Assembly (NCBI RefSeq): GCF_032362555.1
Contig: NC_083535.1
Span: 7,998,001 to 8,062,000 of the forward strand
Source of the DNA: Amyelois transitella
Lineage: Eukaryota; Arthropoda; Insecta; Lepidoptera; Pyralidae
Direction of reading: 5' to 3'
Length of the DNA stretch: 64,000 nucleotides
Shown: positions 21,934 through 34,400 of the stretch, piece after piece
Position numbering within the stretch: position 1 is the first letter of the stretch
How the letters are laid out: the number at the start of each line of letters is the position of its first letter
The notes under the pieces: model-generated
The model's input: only the letters and a program-made list of their open reading frames with translations
Told to the model about the DNA's origin: nothing
The model's database searches: none
Made by a program: the position numbers and the translations under genes

Positions 21934-24900
21934 GTCAAATGAGAGATCAAACTTGATTAGTCACAACATAATTGAAAAAGAATTCGTGGAAGCATTATGT
22001 ATGAATTTTAAGTTTATTTTCTATGTAACTTGGAATTAAAGTTAATAACTTAAGTATTTTGCGGCCTGCCTTCAGATTGATGTACAATGTTTTACAAGGT
22101 GATTATTTATCATGAACAACTTTTAGGACAAACTTGTAAAAAATATACTCGTCTATATCTCGTACGATATATATCAGCAGTTCGGATGGCTATTTTAGAG
22201 ATTAACTGGTCAAAGTAGATTATAAGATGTACATTGACCCTTTTGCGTTACAAATTACGTATTTGGGTACTAAGTGTGGCCAGTTAGCATATACAATGGC
22301 CACAATATATAAACTTTATCTAGCTGTCTTTCTCTCTCTTCTGCCGTCCTCCAGCTAAAAGGAGGCTAAGTTTCAGGACCTTATTTGTAGGTTAGTCGCC
22401 TAATAGTTTGAGGATGCAAGTCTTTTAGTTAGCACCGCTCTGGTCCGTGTGACAAACTAGTGCGGTGCCACAGTTATTAATTAGTAATTATTATAATAAT
22501 TAATAATTCAGATATTAATAAATATTTATACATTAATTTATTGTGTTTATAATGTTTTTGTGATATTTCTTATAGACATGTGCTAACTGGCATTCACTGA
22601 AAAGTGGTTAGTCTGCGTTACCCAGTGACATGGTTATAGGATCTCCTTTTATTTTTAAGAGTTGTTTTTTGTATTTGGATGCCCTTGATCGAGTCCTTTT
22701 TATTCAAAACTTCCTACTATTAATGTAGTATTAGTTCTGTTTTGTATCAATTTTCTAGATTTATATAAATAAGGAACTTGTAGGTTCTTTTCTTGTTTTC
22801 TCATTTCACGTCTTAAACTTTAGAAATTGTTTAATATTGATCTCGTCGTGTTTTCATTTCCACGTGTGTATATAGATAAGTGATGCTTTCTTCGCTTATT
22901 GCAATATGAAGTCACTTTGGTGTTATTACAATAAGCATATGTACTTGTAGAACACGATAATTGTAGTAAATCTGATCGTTTATCGGTGTTACTTGATGTT
23001 TAGAAAAACTAAAACATACATTAGAACTTCATGTTCAGGAAATGAAAATACCGAGAGTTGAAATAAAAAAGGTTGAAACCACTATTCATGGATTGTAGAT
23101 AAATCTCTTCATATAAAGTATAAGTTTATTTTTCCTTTTGATAATATTGGCCATGTTCTGTGTGAAACTGTAACATCTAGTTGCAATTTAAATATAGTGA
23201 ATAGTCCAGTTATAGTGAGATGCACCCTTCTATGTATTCAATAAGATCTTACGGGTAGAGATCGGGGGGTGATGGTTACCTGAAAAGAATGTTGAAGGAC
23301 AAATTTTACTACAAGAAAAGACAGATTTTGTTGAAATAATAATTATTGATTAAATCAATAATTATTATTCGATTTGACGTAACATTCGATGCCTGATCTG
23401 TAGTCGTAAGTAGAGAGAGGACTTTATTTTTCTACACTGCGAACGCCACGTCACATTTCTTGGGCATCAAACAGTGACAACGAGGTTTTATTTAGTTTAG
23501 TCTATAAGGTTTGTCTGTGTATTAAAAGGTAGTTGTCATGTAACTATTGTTGCCTAATTTATTGATTAAATAAGCCGGTAGTTGCTTGTTGTGAAGCAAA
23601 TCAAAATCACAAAGAATCTTTATTTCATGATATTCGGTATGGGTCGGAGGCATTAAATTATTATATTTTTACATCTCGTATTGTTACCTAGAATGAAAAA
23701 TATTTTAGTATAGCATAAATTGGGAGCATCTTTATCGCTTCGTTAAATTTAAAATTTGAATGGTATGTTTATAATTTTAATAATATCTCTGTCAGTGTTA
23801 TGAAATTTAAAAAATAATCGAGGCTTGCTTTATATTTAATTTTATTAAATATTAAAAAGAAAATGGAAACTAATTAAATCTACCTCTTAGTGGAGGTTTC
23901 CCAAGACAACTTTACAATTGACATTTAATATTCGTCTATGTTAGTGCGTGACCATATAAGCCCAGTCAATAGTTTAATATTTTTAATATTTTAATTTAAA
24001 ACTAGTATAATAATCTGCTAAATTCACTTCAAAACTAATACAAAACACGAGTGTCGTGAAACTAGCCTTAAGGTATCTGACTCTAAATATATTTGCCACA
24101 CGTAATTAGAATGAAGTTGTGACCGCACTAGTCGTTGCTGTTACTACTGGGGTGAGTTACTTAAACAAGACGTTTCACGCCGCGCGTTGCACACTGATTA
24201 TTTGAACAAATTAGTAACACTAGTGTTACCATGATCTATGTTTATTGGTAATTAAATTGCGTTGTAAGGCCTAACTAATTTTTTCAGCAACAACAGAATA
24301 TTATTAAATATTTTAATAAACATTGGTTTTTGTAATATAACGTGAAAGGTTTTCGTGAGTTATCAGTCTTACGAAATTGCGTATATTTATTTATTATAGT
24401 ATGTATAATGCTTATTAATGATGGTAAGACTAAGTGCACATTTTCCATAGGTAGTGCAGGCGTGTTTAAATTAGGTAAGATATATTTTTTAAATGTAATG
24501 TCTTGGTAACACTACCGACAAAATATGTTGACGATGGTCTTTATGGATTATAAAGTCACATTTGCATCTTTTGGCCTACACCAAATCTGTGCATACAGAA
24601 ACTCATCTATTTGCAGGAATATCGATGTTAATAGAACGTATTTATAGAGCACTGAATTGTATACAATATAATTCATATAAGTTAAAAAATAACAAAATTA
24701 TTATTAAAAGGTACAGTTCTTACAAATTTGCGAACTTGATGGTAATCATGGTGGCGCCAGAGAAAGGCACTCGTGTCAAAGCAAAAAAAAATGAAACAAG
24801 GGATAATGAGCACAGTTTCATAAATCGGAAATATAAACAAGTTTGCAATAATAAGTAAAATATAACAATAGTGTACCCCTTTTTCTAGCTTCAAGATTAC

Positions 24901-25924
24901 TTATAACTACTAGATTTCAATAGGGCTACAGGGATTGACAGGTTTCCATCTAACTTACCTTTCTACTTCTGATCAAAGTCAGACCACGGTTCCTCTTCAG
25001 GAATTACGTAACTTAGATAAATTCCAGAAGGTAACTCTTTGAAATTATGCTTTTGGCACTAAGTGAAGGTAGATGATGGTATGGTTAATGTGACGATAGT
25101 GTCGAAAGCGGTTTGAAAACCACATAGAATTGGTAAACATATGTATGACTATAGAGTAGTCTTCATTGGTGAATGTGACGTCACAACTTAAATTTGTGAC
25201 ACTATGTTTTCATTTTGCATTATATTAACATCTCCCTCTTTCTGTCTTTGTCAAAGAGAAAGAGAATAGATAAGATTTACTATATCAAGCTTCGTGAATA
25301 GACCCCCAGAGTGCCGCACTCTGCGCCGAACTTTGTTATATTATCTATGCATCAACAAAAGTTTGGTACAACTATGAACGATGTTCATATAAATTGTACA
25401 AATTTAAAAAAAAATAAAACAGATTAGTGAATTAGACAAGGAAGTAGAATTTTTATGTTATTAGATGAATAGTTAAGTTTCATCTTAACGCTTTCCGCTC
25501 TGTTGCTTTGGTGTGAGATTAATGTGTTAGCATAATGTACCTACTACATCTATCTAATAACAACTAAATTTTGTGTCTTATTGAAAAACTTCATACCATT
25601 ACTTATCTCTGATGGTAATTCTTATTGCATATCTTATCAAATCGTACAAAATTTATTCATAAACACAAGAAATCCTAAAAAATTTAACCATGTAAGTGTA
25701 ACAAAACGTAATAATAAGAGAAAAATTAACTTAATATTTATAAAAAAATCATACTCGATTATAAAATTAGTAAATCGTTATCTACTCTTATAACCTAATG
25801 GAATTTAGTGGTATCCCAGGGGTCATAAAGCTCACATTGATCTAATCTATCGCTTATTTGATACTCTCTTATCGCACTAAGTGTATTTTGAGATTATCTC
25901 ACCCTCGTCCTCCTCGCACAGGGT
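21934..25924. other. Large intergenic region
   Basis: Gene-poor, AT-rich. Contains the palindrome at 23335-23369. An open frame of 98 codons (24562-24858) is lysine/isoleucine-rich and has no recognisable feature, so I do not call it a gene. No promoter-exon pair was found. Confidence 0.45.
23335..23369. repeat. Perfect 17-bp-arm palindrome
   Basis: Arms 23335-23351 (AATAATAATTATTGATT) and 23353-23369 are exact reverse complements around one base. It may form a hairpin or cruciform; function unknown. Confidence 0.85.
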
Positions 25925-26260
25925 TTAGAGCGTCGGTGGTTGAATCGGTAAGGTGCCCGGTTAAAATGCGTGTTGCGCAGTAAGCCCGGTTCGAATCCCA
26001 CGGCCGGCATATTAGTTAGAGTACTAACCGACGCTCTTACGGTGGGGGAAAACGTGTGAAAACCTGCACATTCAGGCAACTGGATGTGTAACCATGATCG
26101 ATCCAATACGGGTTAGTTTCCCCTGCAAATGTTGCAGAGGTTAGAAAGGTTTAGGTGTATAAACCTGACTCATCCAATCGAGGATCCATGGTCAAAGGCA
26201 TACCCCGGGCTCCTCTTCAGAGTGGTGAGGATGCAACAGGGAATAAAGCCAGGAGGAAGA
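25925..26260 (+). repeat. tRNA-derived SINE, AACTGGATGTGTAA family, full copy
   Basis: tRNA-like head of about 75 bases with an A-box-like GGTGGTTGAATCGG and an exact B box GGTTCGAATCC (25988-25998). The body includes GCACATTCAGGCAACTGGAT, the TGTTGCAGAGGTTAG block, GACTCATCCAATCGAGGATC and CTCCTCTTCAGAGTGGTGAG. Fragments of the same family occur at 14950-15135, 48655-48735, 59165-59335, 61383-61437 and 63030-63215. An open frame that overlaps its end (26155-26493) is incidental. Confidence 0.82.
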
Positions 26261-28080
26261 TGACTCGTGCACAGTGGTTGTGTAACACTTGCTATAGTCG
26301 TGTGCTAGTCATTATTCAAGTTCAACGCGTCTTTTGTATTCTAAGCGTTTCAGGTAGGGCTACGAAAGATGCGATAGGTACGAAACTGGGAATTGATTGC
26401 GGAATTTACGTAATAAAAATAACTAGTGATTGCGATCAATATGGGCTATTGAGACGCACTCCGAATCATACGGCGGTCATTGAACGATTGTAAAATCAAA
26501 ATAGAGGTTTGAGAATAAACGTGCCTTCTGTGTCACAATTCATGAATGAGCTTTGCTCGTCCTTTAAACACTATCTTTTGATCATCACTAAAGACTTAAT
26601 AAACTAGTAGACTAAAGTATACTTTTTAACCTGTAATTTGTTCATCGTAGCAGTGTCGCTGATAAAGCGACAAAGTTACTAGAAGTATTCAAAAGGTTAT
26701 AAGCTATTTTAAGAAATTTGGTGAATATTTCTTTTTAATTGTAAATTGTTTACTTTACTCGACCGATTTGAATAACTTAAAACAAAGCTTATTTTAAATA
26801 AATATGGATTATTTCACTAAGAAAATTAATTAAAAAATTTCATTGTAATGTCCAATTACCTTCTGAATATATGAGGAACTCTTCTTGATTGGACTGGATG
26901 TTGAATGAGTTTTTTTTTAATATAAGTAGGTATATGATTAAGTTTAATAACAAGAAATTTACTTTGAAGCAAGCTCAATCAGTGTGATTTTTCCTTATAT
27001 TAGGTATATAAAAGTCTGTATAAATATTTATAGGAAGATATGGTGACGCATGCTGAATAAGTTTTCGTGGAAAAATATGTAGCGAATAAAAAAATACTTA
27101 TATTACAAGTATGACATTCTATAAAAACTAGGACGAAAAAATCTTTTATCTGTTAAGATGTTTTAGTTAGAAAAAAGTTCTTCAGTATGCTTTACACTGC
27201 GCACCCTTTAAATATTTGTACCTACTTAAATTGTGTGAACCTTGCGTTACCTACGCACTTTACTCTTATAATTATTTATGTTGTTTTTATGATTATTTAC
27301 ATTTCAACGTTAACAAACTCTCAGATTTAAATGTGGACTAGCTTGAGGACTTAAGATGTTTGTTTTATATTCTATACTTTATCTTGACTACACCAGTCTA
27401 AAGACTACGCATCAAATGCTTTAGTGTGCACACTAAAGATGGTAGATACCTAATAAGTAAATGTTAGTTTAAAATATACAAGTAATATGATGTATTTCTA
27501 AAAATAAGCTATTACAGAAAAATGTATTAATTTATTGGCCCAAAACTATTGTAAACTTTATTTATTAATTTGATGTTATTTTGTTGGCATTTGTTGTGAA
27601 TAACCTAGTTGTAACAACGGTTAGGATAAGATATCTGTATATCTCAAACTCGAAACATAATTAAACCATTCTGAATGTCCTTTATCTATTTGAATTAATA
27701 TAAGTTTTTGATGGGATTTATTTTCATTAAAGATGATTGTGACATGATTATGTTTAATTTTTCCTTTATGTTTAAGTTTAAGAATTAACTTGAGTAAGTA
27801 ATTAACTTATACAGTTTTCCTATTTCTATACATGAATACTGAGGTGCCGGTATACGCGACTCGAATAGTCCGAAATGTCATAATGAGTGTTAGCACTATC
27901 AAGTGTATGATGTGCTGTCTGCAACGTAACCGAAAAGCAAAGGGAAAGTGTATTGCGGAACCACGCGCGACACTGCCTGTTAGATTTGTCGGATTTTAGC
28001 ATCAGCTGTCCGCCGACCACGTCAAGGTGACCGGACTCCGAGCTACCAGTCCTACTTGTTTATTTATTGCGCTGCAACTC
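26261..28080. other. Intergenic sequence
   Basis: AT-rich, no supported gene. The minus frame at 27826-28020 lies across a more GC-rich stretch just upstream of the 28.2 kb gene and is probably its promoter region rather than a gene. Confidence 0.4.
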
Positions 28081-28221
28081 GTTATACTACGTACGCAGGC
28101 CATTGGATCAGGCGCCTGCCAACAATTCGCATCTAGTTCATCGCAGTACGTAAGATTTTAATTTTCTTATTGTTCTTAGCTGTATAGTGGCCAAGTCTTG
28201 TGTAAGTTTTGTTGTTTTCAG

Positions 28222-28512
28222 ATGAAAATAGCACTCCTCGCTTTCTTTTTGATGGTACTTGTAGCGCCATCTGTGTTGCTACCTTATGATCCGGAAGACG
28301 ATGGGTTGAAGTCTGTGCTGCCTTCTAGCGGACAATTTGAAGCGTTTTATCCGCGAGAAGCACACGGCATACCGAATGGATCGTCGAGACCAGCGCATGG
28401 GCATGGTAGTTTCTACAAACACCGCAACCCAGCGTTAGTGGATGTGAAAAATTCGGCGGCCTACGGTTTTCGGTTTGATGGAAAAAGGAGATTTAATTTT
28501 GATGATGAATAG
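28222..28512 (+). CDS. Small secreted protein, possible peptide precursor
   Basis: A 96-residue protein with a clear signal peptide (MKIALLAFFLMVLVAPSVLL) and no other hydrophobic segment. The ATG follows directly on a splice acceptor (TTTTCAG), so the leader is in an upstream exon, probably ending at the GTAAGA donor at 28151. The mature part is acidic, then Gly/Ser/His/Pro-rich (around GIPNGSSRPAHGHGSFYKHR), and ends NSAAYGFRFDGKRRFNFDDE. Gly-Lys-Arg-Arg is the classic site for dibasic cleavage and C-terminal amidation, so a peptide ending YGFRFD-amide could be released. That is inference; it matches no neuropeptide family I know, and a small cuticular or hemolymph protein is equally possible. 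AATAAA lies at 28535-28540, only 23 bases after the stop, so the CDS is one exon. Confidence 0.75.
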   Translation: MKIALLAFFLMVLVAPSVLLPYDPEDDGLKSVLPSSGQFEAFYPREAHGIPNGSSRPAHGHGSFYKHRNPALVDVKNSAAYGFRFDGKRRFNFDDE

Positions 28513-28534
28513 ATAAACTAAATTAATAGTCAAT

Positions 28535-28540
28535 AATAAA
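28535..28540 (+). terminator. Poly(A) signal of the 28.2 kb gene
   Basis: AATAAA immediately downstream of the stop codon, followed by a T/G-rich stretch. Confidence 0.65.
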
Positions 28541-28892
28541 TCTTTCGTTCACCTGCTATGTTGGTTTTTATGGTCACTAGATTCTAGAAATAGTATGATA
28601 GAATAGAAATAGTAGTATGAGAAATAGAATGATCTTCGAAATTTCCTTGCGGATCATTTCCTTACCGCCCATAGATAAAAAGTTTTCTTCTTGAAATGAT
28701 AATGATCATTTGATATGTAACGATTTACATAACTATGACATTTGAAAATGTTTTGTTTATCAGTATTCAAGTTGGTCCACGACAAGTACCTAATCGAAGT
28801 CCAAGTTTTCGCGTGATGCGAGTATACCTAAACATTCCAATAGATAAATTCTCATCACATTTTTGGCTTCTACCTATGTAGATATGTAGGTT

Positions 28893-28958
28893 ATGGGATA
28901 TAAACGTTATAATATGTATGTACCAATGTACATACATATTATAACGTCTATATCCCAT
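28893..28958. repeat. 31-bp-arm hairpin from TATG tails
   Basis: Arms 28893-28923 and 28928-28958 are reverse complements with one mismatch around CAAT. The right arm is the 3' end of a reversed TATG-tailed SINE that runs on to about 29040; the left arm is a second 3' end in the opposite orientation. Confidence 0.85.
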
Positions 28959-29040
28959 GCGGGGTAGAGAGTCTTGTAAAAACTGTAATGCCACCTATAC
29001 CTGTATGGTTAGTGATAGAATGGGCTTCTTTTGGTCTATA
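28924..29040 (-). repeat. TATG-tailed SINE fragment
   Basis: Reversed 3' half of the family: TACATACATATTATAACGTC, then ATGCGGGGTAGAGAGTCTTG and GGTTAGTGATAGAATGGGC. Diverged. Confidence 0.6.
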
Positions 29041-29889
29041 GATCCCTCATATCGATTTTTCGGCAATATATTTCAAGTAAAGTTCTTCCTTTATAATTTG
29101 ATTATATGTAGGAATGGATAAAACGTATGCTTACCGTTTAAAGCAAGCTATTTAATTAAACAGAACAAAAATTGTCGCTCGAAACTAAGTAGATAACGGA
29201 AGAAGCAACAAACTTTTAATGACAATATACATCAATGATTTTACCAGTGAATTGGTTCTGGTAAAGTCATTGATGTTTGTTTGACTACATTGTGATGGTG
29301 TTGACTCTGATAATTTAACTTTTCACGCATCAAGTCGTTTATAAATGCAAGTCATTGGTTCCCGAGGATGGGCTCGGGCCGGGGCGGCAGGACAGCATAG
29401 CGCCGGTGATAGACACATCCCGGCAATTCGATACGAGTGACAGCCGCATCCACCACAAATTACGAAGATCACAAGAATAAACCTTCATACTATTTTAGTC
29501 CTTAAAGACATAGAGATGCGCTAGCTGGTCCTACGGGTACGAAATTTTTCATTGTGTTTTTACATTATCAGGCTAATTTCTACGCGCTCCTTATTTTATA
29601 CATCCAGACAGGGGAACTGCCATTACCGAAGCAACGGACCGTGTCCCAACCGATCGCTTCAACCGAACCTCCCTAAAACCCATGTCAAAACACTTAAGCT
29701 GCTCCAAGAAAAAAAGTGTGAAATTATCTTAAGTGGCCTGTGTCTACGAAACTCCCTTTTAAAATTGGGCTAATATAACGGTACGTTCTAAGTAAAGATA
29801 GAAGTGTAGATAAGTTAATAAGATTATTATTATACCTCATGTTGGGGTCGAAGACCGGCTTTTAAGGAAGGAATGTTTCTGAAACCGTG

Positions 29890-29925
29890 TATAAAAAACG
29901 AGTGGACTCCAGGGATCGGTCATTC
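29890..29925 (+). promoter_or_regulatory. TATA box and initiator of the 30.1 kb secreted-protein gene
   Basis: TATAAAAAA begins at 29890 and a TCATTC initiator lies at 29920-29925, with the initiator A 32 bases downstream. This is the normal spacing for an insect core promoter. It predicts a 5' UTR of about 160 bases before the ATG at 30083, in a GC-richer stretch. Confidence 0.6.
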
Positions 29926-30082
29926 TGTGGCCGGAGTAGGTGCACGCATCTTCGTTCCCAAATACCCAAGTTCATTTTTTGTGTAAAGGTCCCTAATCCA
30001 TTCCAATAGGATCATAGTATCGGTTAAGACCTTGCAGGGGGTGAACGTTGATCGGTTTGCTTGGTTGTCGTTGGCAAGTGCA

Positions 30083-33000
30083 ATGTGTCCGGACAGAAGT
30101 GCATGGGTGAGTTCGCGATTTTTACTCTTGCTAATTTATTATCATTGTTTAATTAAGTTTATTGTGCGTGTATGTTTTTCCATAAATTGTATATTATTTA
30201 GATAAATTTTCGAAGCAATAAAGTTCATTCATGCCTAATGGCCGTCAATTGTTGAATAACTTTTCAATTGTGTCGATAAGTAGCAGGATCAATAATGAGT
30301 GTTATCGTGCGTGTTCGCAAGTCACTCTACGTTGCTATCTTCACAGTTTCTTTGATATATAAGTGATAGCAATTATGAAACTTTGACAGTTAATTTTAAC
30401 ACCTTGACATCATTAAAATATTTTATAATGAACCTCTTAAAAGTGCTTTTATTTTTGTAAATGGCCAAATATTTTTATATTTAATTTTTAATAATTATTT
30501 TATTACTTTTTATTATAAATGAAATGTTGTAAAAGTCATTATTTAACTGTTTTTTTTTAATGTCTATCAAGTATATTTTCCGAATTGTATTAACACATTT
30601 TTGAAGTATGATATGATTAGTTCACAACGAATATCATCTTTTAGAGAAGTCAGCATATTCAACGGTATTTAAAAAAATTAATAAATAAAACGGGAGATGG
30701 GACGGGCGAGGCTCGTCTTCATTTGACGATTTTTCACGGACGTGCACAAATCACTATACAATGTATCTCCAACAGATAATCTTTGAGATTTAATGAGACA
30801 TCGTCCTAATATAAAAATTGTAATAAAGGGAGAGCCTTCAGTTCTACAATATGTTTCATGACTTGGGTATACCTAAGTAGTATAAATAGGTTAATATTTG
30901 GTAACGAAAATCTAAGCATGTATGTAATCACGATTGCATTTTCAACTTCACACAAAAAATGTTTCTATGTTCATAGAGGTATTAGAAAATCGGGCGATTA
31001 CTTATTAGTATTTTTTTATATTTGCCTCTGTATTGAAGTTTTATTAATCTATAAGTAGTCCAAAATATCGTGTTTTAATGAACAAATAAAAAAATCCTGC
31101 ATTAGGTATAAAAATTTCTAGCTGTTCGACACGAAATGTTCTCAGCAACTATACTTACTCAAATTTTTAACGAGTCTGTTTGATTGACATCAAATCAGGA
31201 TAAATAAATTATAGAGGAAACTCGGCGTCCTGATTAACATACCTTGTTAATTCTAAGGATCCCTTGATTGACATATGCATGTTTATCTAACATACTAAAA
31301 TTAGAAAAAGCATCGTTAGGTAGTAACAAATTTAGTTAATAACACGTATGATCATCAATCATTCCAAAACGCTTTGTGTTTTTTGTTCTACATTTTAATT
31401 ATAATGGTTGGGATAGTTTAACTATATGTAAATGAGAACAAATATAAACAAGTTCTTCCTTCTATTGTTTTTGTGTATTGAGATTATTTTGAGTTTTATT
31501 TATTTATTTGATTATATACTAAATTTAGTGTTATTGAGTTTGCAAAGCTATGCGAAATAATTTGCTTTTATTTTCACCTATGAATGCTATGCGATTTATA
31601 AATGAATACTCTGTGACATTAAACATATACTCTTTATTATATTATTACTAATTTAGACTATTATTATTTTTCATATCAATATTAATTTTGAATTAGTGTA
31701 CCTAGATGATTTTTGATTGCTATTCTAGTGAACACAATCAGTCTTTTGTCATAAATTACAAGAAAGTACGCATGGAAATGACTCAGTTTAAGGATCTTTG
31801 GTCCCTTTAACATTATTTGTTAAAATTTTCTTTATCACTATGTCATGATTTTTCAATTCATTTGTGAAGTGTATGTGTACTCGTTGAATGTCGAATAAAT
31901 CATGTCTTATATCTAAAAATGTGTACTTAATTGTAAGTCCGGTAGAGGATGGTACAAATTTGATCCGTGATTTTACAAACGGAGTAATTTCTAACACTAG
32001 CTAAAAAGCTAGCATATACCTATATTTATGGTTCTGATGATTAAATTATCTTGTCTTAAATAATTATCTAGTGACGTCGAAACCTATCGATGTTAATAAT
32101 AGCGCTTCAATCATAAGGTCTCAAAAGCAAATGTGGCTTATCTATAAACGCACTGCCTTAACTACTAAAGAGGTCTCGTCAAAATTTGCTACACAAAATT
32201 TTTACATTCCTAAACAGCCGTTAAGGGAGCAAAGTCATGACTGTTTATTCTTACGTCTTCATTGGATTGTTTGTTTTGTTTTTATTACGCTATTTTAGAT
32301 TACGTATGTACGTAATGTAAAGTGTTCCCAATTTTTTGGTAAGCCGCAATATTGCGGTTGTACGAAAAAACTTTCAATGAGTCCATTATTTAAAGTCTTA
32401 ACATACATACAATACATATACTCACGTATATATCCCGAGCCAACCGTCTTAATAACATTGAAAGGCCGCGCATGACCGTGATTATGGTTTGGTACAGCTG
32501 ACTGAAAGAGTATGGCTTGTTGATAGAATTGGGATTCAAGTAGTGACAGGTTGCTACCCAACGTCTATAAGAAGAATACAAAGTTTATAAGCCTTTGTTT
32601 AAGTCGACATCCATGGGAAAGATATATATAGTGGTATCCTATATCCTATCCTATGTGTCGTGTGGTTCCCCGCACCTGTACAAAAAGAATAGGGCCACTG
32701 CATCTCTTTCCCATGGATGTCGTAAAAGGCGCCTAAGGGATAGGCTTACAAACTTGGGACTTTTTTTTTAGGCGATGGGCTAGCAACCTGTCACTGTTTG
32801 AATCTCAATTCTATCATTTAGCCAAATAGCTGAGCGTGGCCTATCAGTCTTTTCAAGAGTTTTGGCTCTGTCTACCCCACAAGGGTGTACATGTACACAC
32901 GTGACCATATGTATGTATGGTAGGATACCATACATACATATGAGTATCATTTTAATTTAGATTATAAAAAAAGGGATGAACATATACGACCATTTTGTTA

Positions 33001-34078
33001 CAATGATCTATAAAACTATATTAAAATGATTTTTATAGTTTAATTATTAAGATTTAATTTGTATTTGAAGATTTGTTTTTTATAAAATTTATTTACGTAC
33101 CATTAAAAAGTTATATAAATTAATATATTAGTTGTAGAGTAATATTTTCATTAATATTTTGTTTTATTGTTTCAGATGTGCGTGGTGCTCGGGTTAGTCC
33201 TGGTGACGTCATCAGAGGCTTTCTTCTTGAAGTGGGGCTCCGACTCGTGAGTACCTTTAATGAATAGTTTCTTGCATAACCCGCCGACACGAACGCGACG
33301 GCCGAAGCGAATTATATTGAAATTTTCGCGAGTTTATCATTACCAAATTTTTTGAATTCTATAATCATGGTTTATTTCCCGGCCCGTTGGCAAATAAATA
33401 TTTGGTCTCTTGGACCAGGGCGTAGATTTAATTTTTGGTAACTAATTACTGTGATAGTGATATGATTTAGTGAATATCTATGCGAAATGTTGTCATGACC
33501 ATTGTCTTGACGCTGTGCTATTCCTTAGTTTGGATATTCACATACATACTTCGTTTATAGTACAAACGTAATAAACTTAAAAAGAGGCCAAATTTATCTT
33601 CATTAACCAGCCTAGTCAATAAGTAGGTAAATAAATATCCAGTTAAGCAGATGCCATATCGATCAATGCATTTTGTTTCAGCAGACAGGCGTCAGCGCAG
33701 AAAACGTGGATGCAGCCAATATCGCAAAATATACCATCTTCATATCGGTACCAGCAGTACATGTACTCGCCTTATGAGTCTCGGAAAGTCTACCAAATCC
33801 AGGCCCCTCACCCACAGTACTCACAACCAGAGGTGCCTATTCAGCAGAGTATGGCTCCTATACCCATTTCAGTCCCCGCCGGTGCCAGCTTAACCCCTGT
33901 CTCTCTTCAACACGTACAACTTGTCCCTTGTATGTGTCCCGTTGCTCCAGAAGAAGCAGAGAAATTACAAGAGCAAGTCGGTCCCGGCCCCTACTTGGCA
34001 CAGACATACACACAGTCCACTTACGTCCCCCAACAAGTCACGGTGGCCGCGGACAACAAGGTAGCACCAAAATCTTAA
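30083..34078 (+). CDS. Secreted Gln/Pro/Tyr-rich protein
   Basis: Three coding exons, 30083-30106, 33176-33246 and 33682-34078, joined at GTGAGT donors and TTTCAG acceptors, give 163 residues. Exon 1 encodes MCPDRSAW in phase 0 and exon 2 continues with MCVVLGLVLVTSSEAFFLKW, so together they make a signal peptide with likely cleavage after SSEA. The secreted part is rich in Q, P, Y and S (for example QAPHPQYSQPEVPIQQ), has a single Cys pair in PCMCPVAPEE, and ends ADNKVAPKS. I do not recognise the family; composition suggests a structural, cuticle- or chorion-like or silk-associated protein. Exon 1 was chosen because it is in frame, follows a well-placed TATA/initiator and completes the signal peptide; starting at the exon 2 ATG (33176) remains possible. 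AATAAA signals at 34170 and 34177. Confidence 0.72.
32400..32632 (-). repeat. TATG-tailed SINE, left arm of inverted pair
   Basis: Diverged reverse copy starting with CATACATACA and running to CGACATCCATGGGAAAGATA. It lies head-to-head with the copy at 32655-32920 inside intron 1 of the secreted-protein gene. Confidence 0.7.
32655..32920 (+). repeat. TATG-tailed SINE, right arm of inverted pair
   Basis: Near-complete copy from GTGTCGTGTGGTTCCCCGCA to CATATGTATGTATGG. Immediately after it the tail is mirrored (CCATACATACATATG, 32928-32942). Confidence 0.82.
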
Positions 34079-34169
34079 TAAAATTGTAACAGAATTTTTA
34101 AGAAATCCCACCAAAACGTACTCTTTTATGTGTAATTTATTTCTTTCCATTTTATTTATATTGAAGACT

Positions 34170-34182
34170 AATAAAGAATAAA
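34170..34182 (+). terminator. Tandem poly(A) signals of the secreted-protein gene
   Basis: AATAAA at 34170-34175 and again at 34177-34182, about 95 bases past the stop codon. Confidence 0.7.
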
Positions 34183-34280
34183 CGTGTAAGTTTATTTTTA
34201 ATAAAATGTTTTGTAAGTCTACAGTATTATTATTTATTTAAACAATATTTATAAATTAATTAAGGCGTTACGATGGTCTA

Positions 34281-34400
34281 CATATATACATACATATAAT
34301 CACGTCTATACCCTTCCGGGGTAGACAGAGCCAACAGTCTTGTAAAGACTAAGGCCACGTTCAGCTGTTTGGCTTTATGATGGAATTGAGATTCAAATAA
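34281..34400 (-). repeat. TATG-tailed SINE fragment
   Basis: Reversed 3' half: CATACATATAATCACGTCTA, GGGGTAGACAGAGCCAACAG and GGCCACGTTCAGCTGTTTGG, ending near GAGATTCAAATAA. Confidence 0.75.

Noticed and set aside
24562-24858. 98-codon plus frame
   Set aside because: Lys/Asn/Ile-rich as expected of random AT-rich sequence; no signal peptide, domain or splice context.
25925-26000. Possible functional tRNA gene
   Set aside because: It has a B box but not a complete foldable tRNA with conserved arms, and it is followed by a SINE body found elsewhere.
26155-26493. 112-codon plus frame
   Set aside because: Its first part is SINE sequence (GACTCATCCAATCGAGGATC and following), so the frame is incidental.
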